Part shown: piece after piece, positions 53,686-62,148 of the stretch
Position numbering within the stretch: position 1 is the stretch's first letter
Layout: every line of letters begins with the position of its first letter
Source of the DNA: Symbiodinium natans
Taxonomy: Eukaryota; Sar; Dinophyceae; Suessiales; Symbiodiniaceae
Assembly (NCBI GenBank): GCA_905221605.1
Contig: CAJNDS010002085.1
Coordinates: 62,001 to 126,000 of the forward strand
DNA: 64,000 nucleotides
Direction: 5' to 3'
Translations under genes and position numbers: made by a program
The notes under the pieces: generated by a model
Seen by the model: the letters and a program-made list of their open reading frames with translations, nothing else
Told to the model about the DNA's origin: nothing
Database searches by the model: none

Positions 53686-53933
53686 AGGTCTTGCCATCCT
53701 ATGCCCTGTCTGACATCTCCGCTAGAGTCTCCCTCTACATGTGTGGGTGAGGCCTTCCAGAAACCTGAACACCCCACTCTACGGGTTTAGGGTTTTGGGG
53801 TTTTGGGTTTAGGGTACACCCGAAACCCTGAACCCAAACCCTCGGCAGCCCTGACTGAGCTTTACAGGGGGGAGGAGGGATAGGCGGCTAGGGTTTATAG
53901 GGTGCACCCTCTACAAGAGGGAACTCCTATAGG

Positions 53934-53977
<44 letters not shown>

Positions 53978-53978
53978 G
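53934..53978. repeat. (AAGC)n microsatellite
   Basis: About eleven AAGC units. Confidence 0.95.
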
Positions 53979-55523
53979 AGGAAGGAAGGAATTGGAGCTC
54001 TTCCAACCGATAGAAAGATCTCCTTGGACCCTTAAACTCCTAGGATCAGCTTGATTAATCCAAAACATTTTTTTGCGTTCTAAGTGCAATAACCTCTTAA
54101 GGCTCTGAGGATTTTGCCTTGAGGGGTTCCTTCTGCAAAACCTAGAAACATACCCAAGCTTATGGTGGTCTGTGCCGTGCCAACGGTGGGTTGAGGGTTT
54201 AGGGCTTAGGGGGGTTTTAGTTCTGGCAGTCTGCTTGAAATTCAGGACCCCACCCGAAGCGGAAACTCGAGAGCGGGGATGAAACACCCTCACTCAGCTC
54301 CACAGCACCATGCAGCCAACGTTCACCAGCGGCGCCAAGAGTAAGCATACATGCACAATCTTCGGCATAAAGTTGCAGCACCTGGGTGTGCGTTCTATGG
54401 CGGTGGTTTATAATTAGGAGGTGAGGTGGTCTTTTGCGTTCGCGGGCTGTTCAAGTCACAGCACCCCGCAGCAATCTCCCGAGGCTTCGGTTTATCTGGG
54501 CGTTCGGGTTTGCGTAAGAGACAAACTGTACGTGGTTTCGGCCATGCGTGGTTGGATGGCAATCGCAAACTCTGTCGTGCTTAACCTTCTCGGAGTCTCT
54601 TGTGGCAGCTGACTGGAAACACGAAGCTGGGCAGCAGTGTGGTGCTGAGCACTGTCTGGACCCTTGGTCAGGCACCCAATAAGGTCGCACTCCGCAACCC
54701 TCAACGCCCGCTCCATCTCACGCCCTGCCCACCCTGCAAATCCTACGAGGAAGAACCCTGAATTCCTAAACCTAAAACCCTAAACCCTAAGCCCTAAACC
54801 CGAAACCCTAAACCCTAAGCCCTAAACCCCAAACCCTAAACCCTAAGCCCTTTTGCAAGCCTCAACCTGACAGCCCGACTCCTTACATTGGCAGCTTGGC
54901 CACGGGAACTCGCCATACTTAGCCCAGCTCCCCGCCACAAAGGCGGCGAGAGCGGCCACACAGGGGAAAGTTAAAAGTCCCAGCCTGGGATAGTGGGGTT
55001 TAGGGTTCAGGGTTTGAGCGGGGAAAGGAGAGGTTGGGTTTTATTGGTGCATAGCGTGAGATGCACAGCACTAAGGGCACGAGCGGAACAACTGGGGATG
55101 TGCGGCTGAGATGTCGGATTGGCCTTGTGCAGTTTTGTTGGGTTACTCAAAGGGAGTTGAAAAGGGAGTTGAGGCCTTCAGGTTTATGCGATACAGGAAT
55201 CGAACTCATCACCACCAAACCCCCTACAATTCCCACAAAGCAATCTATGTAAACCGTAGCATGCCCGTTCGGACCGTCAAGCCCCCTGTATTATGGCCGA
55301 AGGGCTGACTCAGTCTGAAACCCTATAACCCTCCACCCACGAAGTATCAGAGGCAGGAGGCACAGCGAGGTAGACCCTCGGGTCGTTTTCCTTGGCCGAA
55401 ACACTGCAAAAGGCCTACTAGGGTTTTCAGGTCCAGAAATGCTCTTGCGACTCTTGCGGGGCCAATGACATATCCCGCATCTTCCTAACACTCTGCAATG
55501 ATTGCCCGTCTAGGGCATATAGG
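53979..55523. other. Intergenic, no gene recognised
   Basis: Telomeric tract at 54766-54852. 54290-54760 and 54880-55320 are of ordinary complexity and carry ORFs up to about 130 codons on both strands with no recognisable content. Confidence 0.5.
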
Positions 55524-55621
55524 TTGGGATGTTCCCCCTTTTACTTACAGTTCCTAATAGGGAGTCTAGTACCCTACTATAACTCTAATTAAGGGGCTGT
55601 TAGTAGAAGAGGGAAGCCTAA
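55524..55621. mobile_element. Inverted-repeat element, family B, right end degraded
   Basis: TTGGGATGTTCCCCCTTTT at left, ACAGTTCCTAATAGGGAGTC inside, degraded GAGGGAAGCCTAA at right. Confidence 0.65.
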
Positions 55622-55878
55622 ACCCTAAACCCTAAACATCGAGGGCTTGGCTCTTGTCTCATGCGAGAAGGACTCGCCGGCCCGAGCACGGGCCCTCAAA
55701 AGGCTGTGCGCCAGTTTTCTACTATTTGCCCAAGAAGCCCGCCCCCCCCCCCCCCTCCCCCCGCCGCTCCCCCCCACAAAAAAAAATAAACCCACTGTAG
55801 CCCCAACAGCAAAGAAGACTAAAGATGCTTTAACGCCGGATGCGATGCTTTCATGTATTATATATATATATATAGTTT

Positions 55879-56074
55879 CCAGGCTTTTGGGAATTACAAA
55901 AGTTCACAAAGTCTCCGCTGCTGGGCAAAACACTACAAATCCCGTGCGGACCTTCGCGGACCCCTGGCTTTGGTGGAATTTAGCTCCAAGCACTAAGCGC
56001 GGACCATGAAAAACTTCGACAAAACAAGCGCGGACCTCCGTCCGGGCTTTTGGGAATTACAAAAGTTAACAAAG
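55879..56074 (+). repeat. Pair of 33-bp direct repeats
   Basis: 55879-55911 and 56042-56074 share GGCTTTTGGGAATTACAAAA with few mismatches. Between them are several GCGGACC words. Confidence 0.8.
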
Positions 56075-56088
56075 AAACAAATACCCGC

Positions 56089-56157
56089 AAACCATGGAAC
56101 AGAGACCTTGCACAGCTTAGCATACTGTTTGCAAGGAAGACTTAGCATGTATCGCTG
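56089..56157 (+). repeat. 69-bp direct repeat, copy 1
   Basis: Starts AAACCATGGAACAGAGACCT and ends GACTTAGCATGTATCGCT; copy 2 is at 56497-56564 inside the fold-back loop. Confidence 0.85.
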
Positions 56158-56249
56158 TTACACGTGTTGTATACCACCAGGCTAAGCCACTGTATGGGGG
56201 GAAAGGGGTTTCATTGCAACGTGCTTTCAAATGTTTTGGGCCTCCGGAA

Positions 56250-56434
56250 TCCGCTCCGGAACCTGCTCCGGAACCCGCTCCGGAACCCACTCCGGAACCT
56301 GCTCCGGAACCCGCTCCGGAACCGGCTCCAGAACCTGCTCCGCAACCCGCTCCGGAACCCGCTCCGGAACCTGCTCCGGAACCCTCCGGAACCTGCTCCG
56401 GAACCAGCTCCAGAACCCGCCCCGGAACCCGCTC
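56250..56434 (+). repeat. 12-bp minisatellite (CTCCGGAACCCG type)
   Basis: About fifteen units, each containing the TCCGGA palindrome, some lacking 3-6 bases. Ends at CCAGTAGTCAAGGGCTGG. Confidence 0.93.
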
Positions 56435-56562
56435 CAGTAGTCAAGGGCTGGAGACCCCATCGCTTCGCTGTTGGGGAAAAATACCACAAAGCCCACAAAC
56501 CATGGAACAGAGACCTTGCATAGCTTAGCATACTGTTTGGAAGGGAGACTTAGCATGTATCG

Positions 56563-56643
56563 CTTCCGGAGCGGGTTCCGGAGCAGGTTCCGGAGCGAGT
56601 TCCGGAGCGGGTTCTGGAGCAGGTTCCGGAGCGGATTCCGGAG
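56563..56643 (-). repeat. 12-bp minisatellite, inverted arm
   Basis: About seven units in the opposite orientation (GGAGCGGGTTCC type). Confidence 0.92.
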
Positions 56644-56680
56644 GCCCAAAACATTTGAAAGCACGCTGCAATGAAACCCC

Positions 56681-56693
56681 TTTCCCCCCATAC
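56681..56693 (+). repeat. LINE target-site duplication, left copy
   Basis: TTTCCCCCCATAC, identical to 61458-61470 on the other side of the LINE. Confidence 0.85.
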
Positions 56694-56966
56694 TGACTGA
56701 CTGACAACCACTCGGATGCGTCATGATGGTCGTGAACAAAAGGAGTCGCATCAGTGGACTCCGAAGGGACCTGCGCTCAACCAAAACCTCAGTAAGCCAC
56801 TTACGGGCCTCCCAAGAGACAGAGGCGCAGGCCCATCGGTACGGATAGTTAGCACACGGCACAGAGCCAAGGTGGCTAACCCAGTACCAGGGCATGGTGC
56901 CCTGGCTTGCAACGGCATCTAGCTACATACACTGCACAAGATACCCTCGCCTGCACAAAACTGACA

Positions 56967-57567
56967 CTAGTCCGCGAGTTCGTCCAACAGATCTTGGACC
57001 TGTCTTTCGAGATTGCCCGGCGGGGCCTGACCGACTTTTTCGTCGCCCCCGGCATCACGGAGTAACTGCACAACAGCATTCTTCAATTCCGCATGTTCAG
57101 GTCCAAAAGCAAGAGTCAACCGTTTCATGGCGCGGTCATAGCAACGAGAGATACGACAGTGCAGCACGATGCCCTTCAGCATACTCATTTCTGGCACTGA
57201 CTGGCGATGTCTGTCAAGGATGCTTTTGTGCTCAGCGGCCCCCTTCTCGCATTGCAGAGCCTGCGAAATCGCTGCCCACACGAAGAATTGCGGAGCGCCC
57301 AACTTGTGACCCTTGTTGCCCTTGGCTTGGTCAGCATAGTCTTTGCCCGCAGTCATACCCGCGGTGATGATGGGAGAATCGCCCTGGAAAAGAAAGGTGA
57401 GGAACACGGTGGCCATGACATTCCGGAGGGACTGGGCATTTGCCAGTCCGAGTTTGCAGCATAGAAGCAATCTGCTGCATCTTGGTGTCATCGAGTTTGC
57501 CTTTGCCCCTGGCTCGCTTGGCGGCAGGAGCCGGTGCCTCACCCTGACGCTGGAACCATTGGTCCAT
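56967..57567 (-). pseudogene. Second LINE ORF downstream of RT, broken by one frameshift
   Basis: An ATG at 57567 lies four bases after the RT stop (57572-57574), a spacing that would suit re-initiation. The first part reads MDQWFQRQGEAPAPAAKRAR and onwards (basic) to about 57460. Sense then continues in another frame (KLGLANAQSLRNVMATVFLT ... VQDLLDELAD) to a stop at 56967; one inserted or deleted base near 57455 would join them into a protein of about 200 residues. The C-terminal half has helical, Leu- and charge-rich character. No known domain recognised. LINE accessory ORFs usually precede the RT ORF; a following one is unusual. A nucleic-acid-binding role is only a guess from the basic N-terminus. 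Confidence 0.6.
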
Positions 57568-57571
57568 GGCT

Positions 57572-60500
57572 TCAAAGTAGAATGTCAGGCCCTGGCAAAT
57601 GAGAGGCAATGTGCCACTGAAGGGCCACAAGTGACGGAAACAGCTGCAAACACTCTGGACAAACCAAAGAAGGAGGTTCACGTACCAATACAGCTGTGTT
57701 ACTCCCAATCCCCCGGCACAGGCCTGATTTGAAGCTGTTTTGCGCATGTGTTCTGGCTCCAGCTGTGGAGGAGAAAATTGCCATACACCAGGGGCATTGA
57801 TTAGTAACCACGAGTCTGCGAACTTGCACCGTAATTCCATGAGCACTCCAACGATGGGTGGCAAGAGCGCGTGCATTGGGGAAGCAAGCGCCACATGAAA
57901 CACCATCATCTGAAACAAAGTCGCATTTGTGAGTATCATCAGTTGGGCATGCTTGTGGGGATGCAGCGAGTGCTGCCTGAAAGGCTGGAGGTGGTATCGA
58001 AACGGAAAGGTATGACGAGGCAAGAATGCCAACATCAAGCAGCAGGAAATCATGTCGAAGCTCCGTGTCTGTAAAAAGCCGGATTGGCTTACCCTGCATA
58101 CGAGCAGGAATGTGTGCTGTGTCATCAATGGCATCAAGGGCATCAACGTCAGAAACAAGCTGTACCAACCAGGGACTCGCAGAGGAATGGAGGCAACCAT
58201 CATCGAGAAGCTGAGGTGTAGTTTCACATTCCATCTTTCCAAATAACAACGCCAATAGCTGAGTACTGGACGAAGGAACACGAACAATGTGTTGTAGCCA
58301 TCGTAACCTTTGAATCCTAAGTGCAGTTTCAACCGGAACCAAACCCAGCCATCGCCAAACAAATAGGTTGGAAATAGACTTGTACGTTGTATCATCACCA
58401 TGACAAGTTTTTGCACACGCTCGTCCCTGCATGAGTTTGCGACCATATAGTAAAATGCGCACATTGAGTACCTTGCACTCGGATCGAGCCAACACCAACG
58501 CTGAAAGTCCAGATAGTGCTGTGGAGTAAACCATACATGTAAACACCAAGATGCGAACACGACGTGGTACTCCCGGATTGTGCCAAAATCGTTGTAGCAT
58601 GTACCAATTTCTTTGCATCGCCTGCAGCCTTGCGTCAACAGTTTCGGCGTTCGAACCGCTGATGTGCAACATGTTTCCCAAATATCTCGAAACGCGCTGC
58701 ACTTGTGCTTGAACATGGACATGGTCATGAAAAAGACGTCGCATTTCTTTCCCCGAGCCTTTTCCACAAAACTTTGGCAGGAAAACTTTCTTGGACTCGT
58801 TTGAGGAAATACCACACTGTGACAAGGCGCTCGATAGCGCAGCATCCATCTCTCCCTCGAGGCGTTGCAGGTCCGCTGCAGAATTGACGAGGAACGTTTC
58901 AGCCAAGTCATCAGCAAATGTGGTGAGGGATGGGTCGACAATACAACCGTCCAACGGATTCGAAACACACAACGGCTGAGCAGCCTCACCGCGAGCTTGA
59001 ACATACGCGTCAATGGAGGGGTGGTATACCTGTAAGAACTCAATGGATGCGATGGAGTCACCTTGTAGATTTCCAGATTTTGGCCGCATATGTATAGTTG
59101 CATCATGAGCACGTATGCACAGTACAGCATCTTCATGTCGTTGCCGCAGCAACTGACGGTCAAACAGATCACGCCCGACTTCACTACAAGCCTTTTGCAG
59201 CGCAGCGTGACACGGACTCGGGAATGCATTTGCCACATCATGTAGTACCGTGCAGTGTCCACGCTGAGTGTGCCGCAGTCTCCAGCGAAGGAGTTGCTGA
59301 GTCGCAATCGCTTGCTCTCGCCTACGGCCGCCCAGGTACCCTGATGCATACACACGCTCCGCCGTGCAATTTCCACGATTCCATAATGCTTTGTAGTATA
59401 GCTTTCCAACTGGGTCCAATGACCACACCAACCGTATTCCTGCGCAGCCAGGCTTGTTGTTGTGCTTGGAAATTTCATAACCCAATCCCAAATGCCAGAT
59501 TTGAGGGACCTGTTTGGTGCGACGAATAACACACATGAGATCTCGCATACATTCCTGAAAGACAGGAAGGGCCAAATTTGGGGTCTCAAAGCCAAGGCCT
59601 CGTCGTCGGTGACTGTTGTAAAGGTTTGGCCACGTAAGCATCCGCCAAACTTCAGCTGGGACAGACCATTCTGGAACGCTACGCCTTGTTTTGCAGTCCC
59701 GCAGTTGCCAACGTAATTCACGAAGGTCGGATAAAGCATCCATCTGCATGAAATTGGACACGACACGAGTGTCAGTGGCACAATGTAAGCGGTCGTATAA
59801 CAACCCATCCCAGTCCACAACATCAGCAGAGCATCCGCCCAGTGGCCCAGTTTGTTTGAGATGTGTCGCCCATTGCTCTGAGGACGGCCGTGTGGAATTA
59901 GGCACATTGTATTTGCGCTTCTTAGGTCCCGCACTGCGCCCACCAAGTTTGCGCCCCAGTTTCCAAACTGTCGCCAAATCACGTCTGCGCCATGCTTCTT
60001 GGAGTTCGTGAACCACTTGTTGCTGATATCGCTTGTTGTCTCGCCTGCATAGTAAGTGACATGACTTTGACACTCGTTCAAGTTTGGCAACTGCACGCCA
60101 GAGCTGAAGACACTGGGACAAGTACACGCGCCAAGACCGACTATGCAAAGAAGGAGGAGGAATAATTTTACGCGGTTGTGTCCGAACATCTTGTAGCGCC
60201 AGCCTGGCATCACGCCGGTCCCGAATTGCTTGCCGAGTGTCATCAGGTCTACTATACCGGGCATGAGAAAGGGCAAACACCTCATGTGCACACTCCGAAA
60301 CAGTGCTAGACAACAGTTGCCAAGCAGCATCGGGAAACACTCTACCTGTAACCTCATCCCATTGCTGTTTCTGCTGTTTACAGCGGCTTTCCACTCGTTC
60401 GAGGAATTCTTCCCTCCTATCACCATATACAACCGCCGCCATAATCGCGTCACGATCCAATGCACGTGTCGAAGAGTGCTCCGAAGTATACTGCAGCCTG

Positions 60501-61354
60501 TGCTCAACGTCCACAACCACAGGTCTATGATCACGAGGAGTGTTCGCCGAAATGATTTGTAATTTGGCCCCTGTGCGATGCCATACAGAGCAGTTGCTGA
60601 TGTTTCGCAATAAAGAGACCGGGAGCGCAATGTAGTCAATTCGACTCCTTGCTGTAGGGGACATACCCCAATAAGTGTGTCCACATTTCCAGAATGTATT
60701 GGCCAGGCACAAATACTGGTCCTCGCAAAACTGTCGAATACAAGCTCCGTTAAAATTCTCCATTTCTGGTGTTTCACCCCCAACTGCAGAAGACTCCACA
60801 TTACACACTTCACCCGCATTTCCTCCATAGCGTACCATGCCAGTCCTCCCATTGGCATCTGTAAGGATAACAGGCACACACCGTCTCGGTAACTCCGCCA
60901 TAACACGACCGGCCCACTCATAAATTTGATGCACCCCTTGGCGTGCTTGTGCATTGTCCGGATCGGGTCTAACATACATACATATGAAACAGAAATCAAC
61001 TGATCCATTCCGCACACGCACTGCCCCACCTCGACCCTGAAGCTGTGTCGGAGCAGACCAAATACGTACCACATGCTTCTTGCGGAAGTCCCGTGTACGA
61101 ATCCCAATTTGGACACCAGCACACTTGTTTGTTGCATGCCCTTTTCCAAAGCCCCAATTAAAAAGTGTGAAACCATCCTGAACAGAAAAGGTAACCGCAT
61201 CGCCAGAACATGGGAGACGAGTGCCCTGTATCCCGAACGCGGTGGCGGACTTGAATGCGTTGCAAATATCATGTTGTCGGCCAGCTTGTTTAAGTGAAAG
61301 GCAATTGTAAGTAATGAACCTCCACTTCTGCGCAGGCAGAGGATTGCAAGCCAT
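57572..61354 (-). CDS. LINE endonuclease-reverse transcriptase with zinc-finger tail
   Basis: 1,260 residues from the ATG at 61354 (MACNPLPAQKWRF); the frame extends a few codons further upstream without an ATG. Endonuclease/exonuclease/phosphatase domain at about 12-285: TYN (15-17), TDANGRTG (Asp166, Asn168), SRIDYI (Asp240) and RDHRP (Asp275-His276). The usual metal-binding Glu of the QET motif is replaced: IQGT at 42-45. Reverse transcriptase at about 620-900: HDVANAFPS (Asp706), NLQGDS (764-766) and the catalytic FADD at 813-816. C-terminal fingers: C-x2-C-x9-H-x4-H near 1154-1172, a degenerate one near 1187-1203, and C-x2-C-x12-H-x3-H near 1232-1252. Role: nicking of target DNA and target-primed reverse transcription. 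A second same-strand frame is open over the whole gene. Confidence 0.9.
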   Translation of the reverse strand: MACNPLPAQKWRFITYNCLSLKQAGRQHDICNAFKSATAFGIQGTRLPCSGDAVTFSVQDGFTLFNWGFGKGHATNKCAGVQIGIRTRDFRKKHVVRIWSAPTQLQGRGGAVRVRNGSVDFCFICMYVRPDPDNAQARQGVHQIYEWAGRVMAELPRRCVPVILTDANGRTGMVRYGGNAGEVCNVESSAVGGETPEMENFNGACIRQFCEDQYLCLANTFWKCGHTYWGMSPTARSRIDYIALPVSLLRNISNCSVWHRTGAKLQIISANTPRDHRPVVVDVEHRLQYTSEHSSTRALDRDAIMAAVVYGDRREEFLERVESRCKQQKQQWDEVTGRVFPDAAWQLLSSTVSECAHEVFALSHARYSRPDDTRQAIRDRRDARLALQDVRTQPRKIIPPPSLHSRSWRVYLSQCLQLWRAVAKLERVSKSCHLLCRRDNKRYQQQVVHELQEAWRRRDLATVWKLGRKLGGRSAGPKKRKYNVPNSTRPSSEQWATHLKQTGPLGGCSADVVDWDGLLYDRLHCATDTRVVSNFMQMDALSDLRELRWQLRDCKTRRSVPEWSVPAEVWRMLTWPNLYNSHRRRGLGFETPNLALPVFQECMRDLMCVIRRTKQVPQIWHLGLGYEISKHNNKPGCAGIRLVWSLDPVGKLYYKALWNRGNCTAERVYASGYLGGRRREQAIATQQLLRWRLRHTQRGHCTVLHDVANAFPSPCHAALQKACSEVGRDLFDRQLLRQRHEDAVLCIRAHDATIHMRPKSGNLQGDSIASIEFLQVYHPSIDAYVQARGEAAQPLCVSNPLDGCIVDPSLTTFADDLAETFLVNSAADLQRLEGEMDAALSSALSQCGISSNESKKVFLPKFCGKGSGKEMRRLFHDHVHVQAQVQRVSRYLGNMLHISGSNAETVDARLQAMQRNWYMLQRFWHNPGVPRRVRILVFTCMVYSTALSGLSALVLARSECKVLNVRILLYGRKLMQGRACAKTCHGDDTTYKSISNLFVWRWLGLVPVETALRIQRLRWLQHIVRVPSSSTQLLALLFGKMECETTPQLLDDGCLHSSASPWLVQLVSDVDALDAIDDTAHIPARMQGKPIRLFTDTELRHDFLLLDVGILASSYLSVSIPPPAFQAALAASPQACPTDDTHKCDFVSDDGVSCGACFPNARALATHRWSAHGITVQVRRLVVTNQCPWCMAIFSSTAGARTHAQNSFKSGLCRGIGSNTAVLVREPPSLVCPECLQLFPSLVALQWHIASHLPGPDILL

Positions 61355-61457
61355 AACACCACTAAGTGGCAAATACCATGCAAGTTCAGTCCCATCGGAT
61401 ACTACCTTCGACTAATCATTAACGCCGCGTGCCCTTCCAGCTCGAACACTAGCGGCT

Positions 61458-61470
61458 TTTCCCCCCATAC
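61458..61470 (+). repeat. LINE target-site duplication, right copy
   Basis: TTTCCCCCCATAC, identical to 56681-56693; then the fold-back arm resumes. Confidence 0.85.
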
Positions 61471-61507
61471 AGTGGCTTAGCCTGGTGGTATACAACACGT
61501 GTGACAC

Positions 61508-61636
61508 CGGCTCCAGAACCTGCTCCGCAACCCGCTCCGGAACCCTCCGGAACCTGCTCCGGAACCCTCCGGAACCTGCTCCGGAACCCGCTCCAGTAGT
61601 CAAGGGCTGGAGACCCCATCGCTTCGCTGTTGGGGA

Positions 61637-61640
<4 letters not shown>
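61508..61640 (+). repeat. Second copy of minisatellite and tail, direct orientation
   Basis: About seven CTCCGGAACC units (61508-61595), then GTAGTCAAGGGCTGGAGACC to GCTGTTGGGGAAAAA, matching 56435-56481. It begins immediately after the fold-back arm, so two fold-back copies may be fused or nested here. Followed by AT repeats (61646-61675). Confidence 0.8.
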
Positions 61641-61675
<35 letters not shown>

Positions 61676-61721
61676 TAAATAAAAAATAATAAGAAGAAGA
61701 AGACTGAGAAGAAGAATAATG

Positions 61722-61796
61722 ATGATCCCTATATTGCCCTTGTAAGGACGAATATTTTATTTACATTTTTTGGGTGGTCTTATTAAACAAATAGTA
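61722..61796. mobile_element. Family D element, partial
   Basis: GATCCCTATATTGCCCTTGT centre and TTATTAAACAAATAGTAG right end. Confidence 0.5.
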
Positions 61797-61845
61797 GTTT
61801 TCGGTTGAGACAAGGGGCTGAACCAGGTGCGTCGAAGGCCATCAC

Positions 61846-62148
61846 CTAAGTTTTCCCGCAGCGCCAGCGCGGGAAAGCAAGCGCAAGCGCGCGCGAACGA
61901 AAGCCTACTTGTGGGTTTTTAGGCTGCTGCTGGTGGAATACAATCAGCTTCATGTCATGTGTTGAAGGACCGAAGGCAGAGACAAAGGTGGCTGCATTGG
62001 ATCCATCTAACCTTCCTTCCACCAGCAAGCACATGCCCTCAACATCCCTGAATCTCCCGGGTATTTTTCGGAAGCCCTCGACGACCTGAAGCCCTCTCCG
62101 CACCCCAGAGGAAAGCTGAAGCATGCAGAATTTCGTAACGCTCTGCAA
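61846..62148 (-). CDS. Possible orphan exon, unrecognised protein
   Basis: 100 codons. The first half (FCMLQLSSGVRRGLQVVEGF and onwards to SAFGPSTHDMKLIVF) has ordinary protein composition. The sequence just upstream on the minus strand reads CATGTCTTGCAG|AGCG, which looks like a splice acceptor, so this may be one exon of a larger or decayed gene rather than an intact ORF. The end (RALALAFPRWRCGKT) is low-complexity. No family recognised. Confidence 0.3.
   Translation of the reverse strand: MQSVTKFCMLQLSSGVRRGLQVVEGFRKIPGRFRDVEGMCLLVEGRLDGSNAATFVSAFGPSTHDMKLIVFHQQQPKNPQVGFRSRALALAFPRWRCGKT

Larger units (their letters stand above)
56694..61457 (-). mobile_element. LINE (non-LTR retrotransposon), apparently full length
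   Basis: 4,764 bp between 13-bp target-site duplications. On the minus strand: 5' leader of about 100 bp, AP-endonuclease plus reverse transcriptase ORF with C-terminal zinc fingers, a second ORF downstream, a 3' UTR of about 260 bp, and a (GTCA)3 tail at 56694-56705 instead of poly(A). Short tandem tails are known in several LINE clades. It interrupts the right arm of the fold-back element, so it is the younger of the two. Confidence 0.88.
56160..61502. mobile_element. Fold-back element with minisatellite arms, split by a LINE
   Basis: Left arm 56160-56249 (ACACGTGTTGTATACCACC start) leads into 12-bp CTCCGGAACCCG-type repeats (to 56434), a loop of about 130 bp, the inverted repeats (56563-56643), and the reversed arm. 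The reversed arm is in two pieces: 56643-56693 and 61471-61502. Joining them across the LINE gives a continuous inverted copy of the left arm. The loop holds copy 2 of the 69-bp repeat. No protein-coding capacity is credible: Pro-Glu-Pro-Ala reading frames come from the 12-bp unit. Mechanism of mobility unknown. Confidence 0.7.

Noticed and set aside
56164..56528. Pro-Glu-Pro-Ala and Arg-Asn-Leu-Leu repeat ORFs
   Set aside because: Several frames of the same 12-bp minisatellite are open; this is a property of the unit, not a gene.
57572..61297. Plus-strand ORFs of 60-143 codons over the LINE
   Set aside because: Antisense shadows of the reverse-transcriptase ORF.
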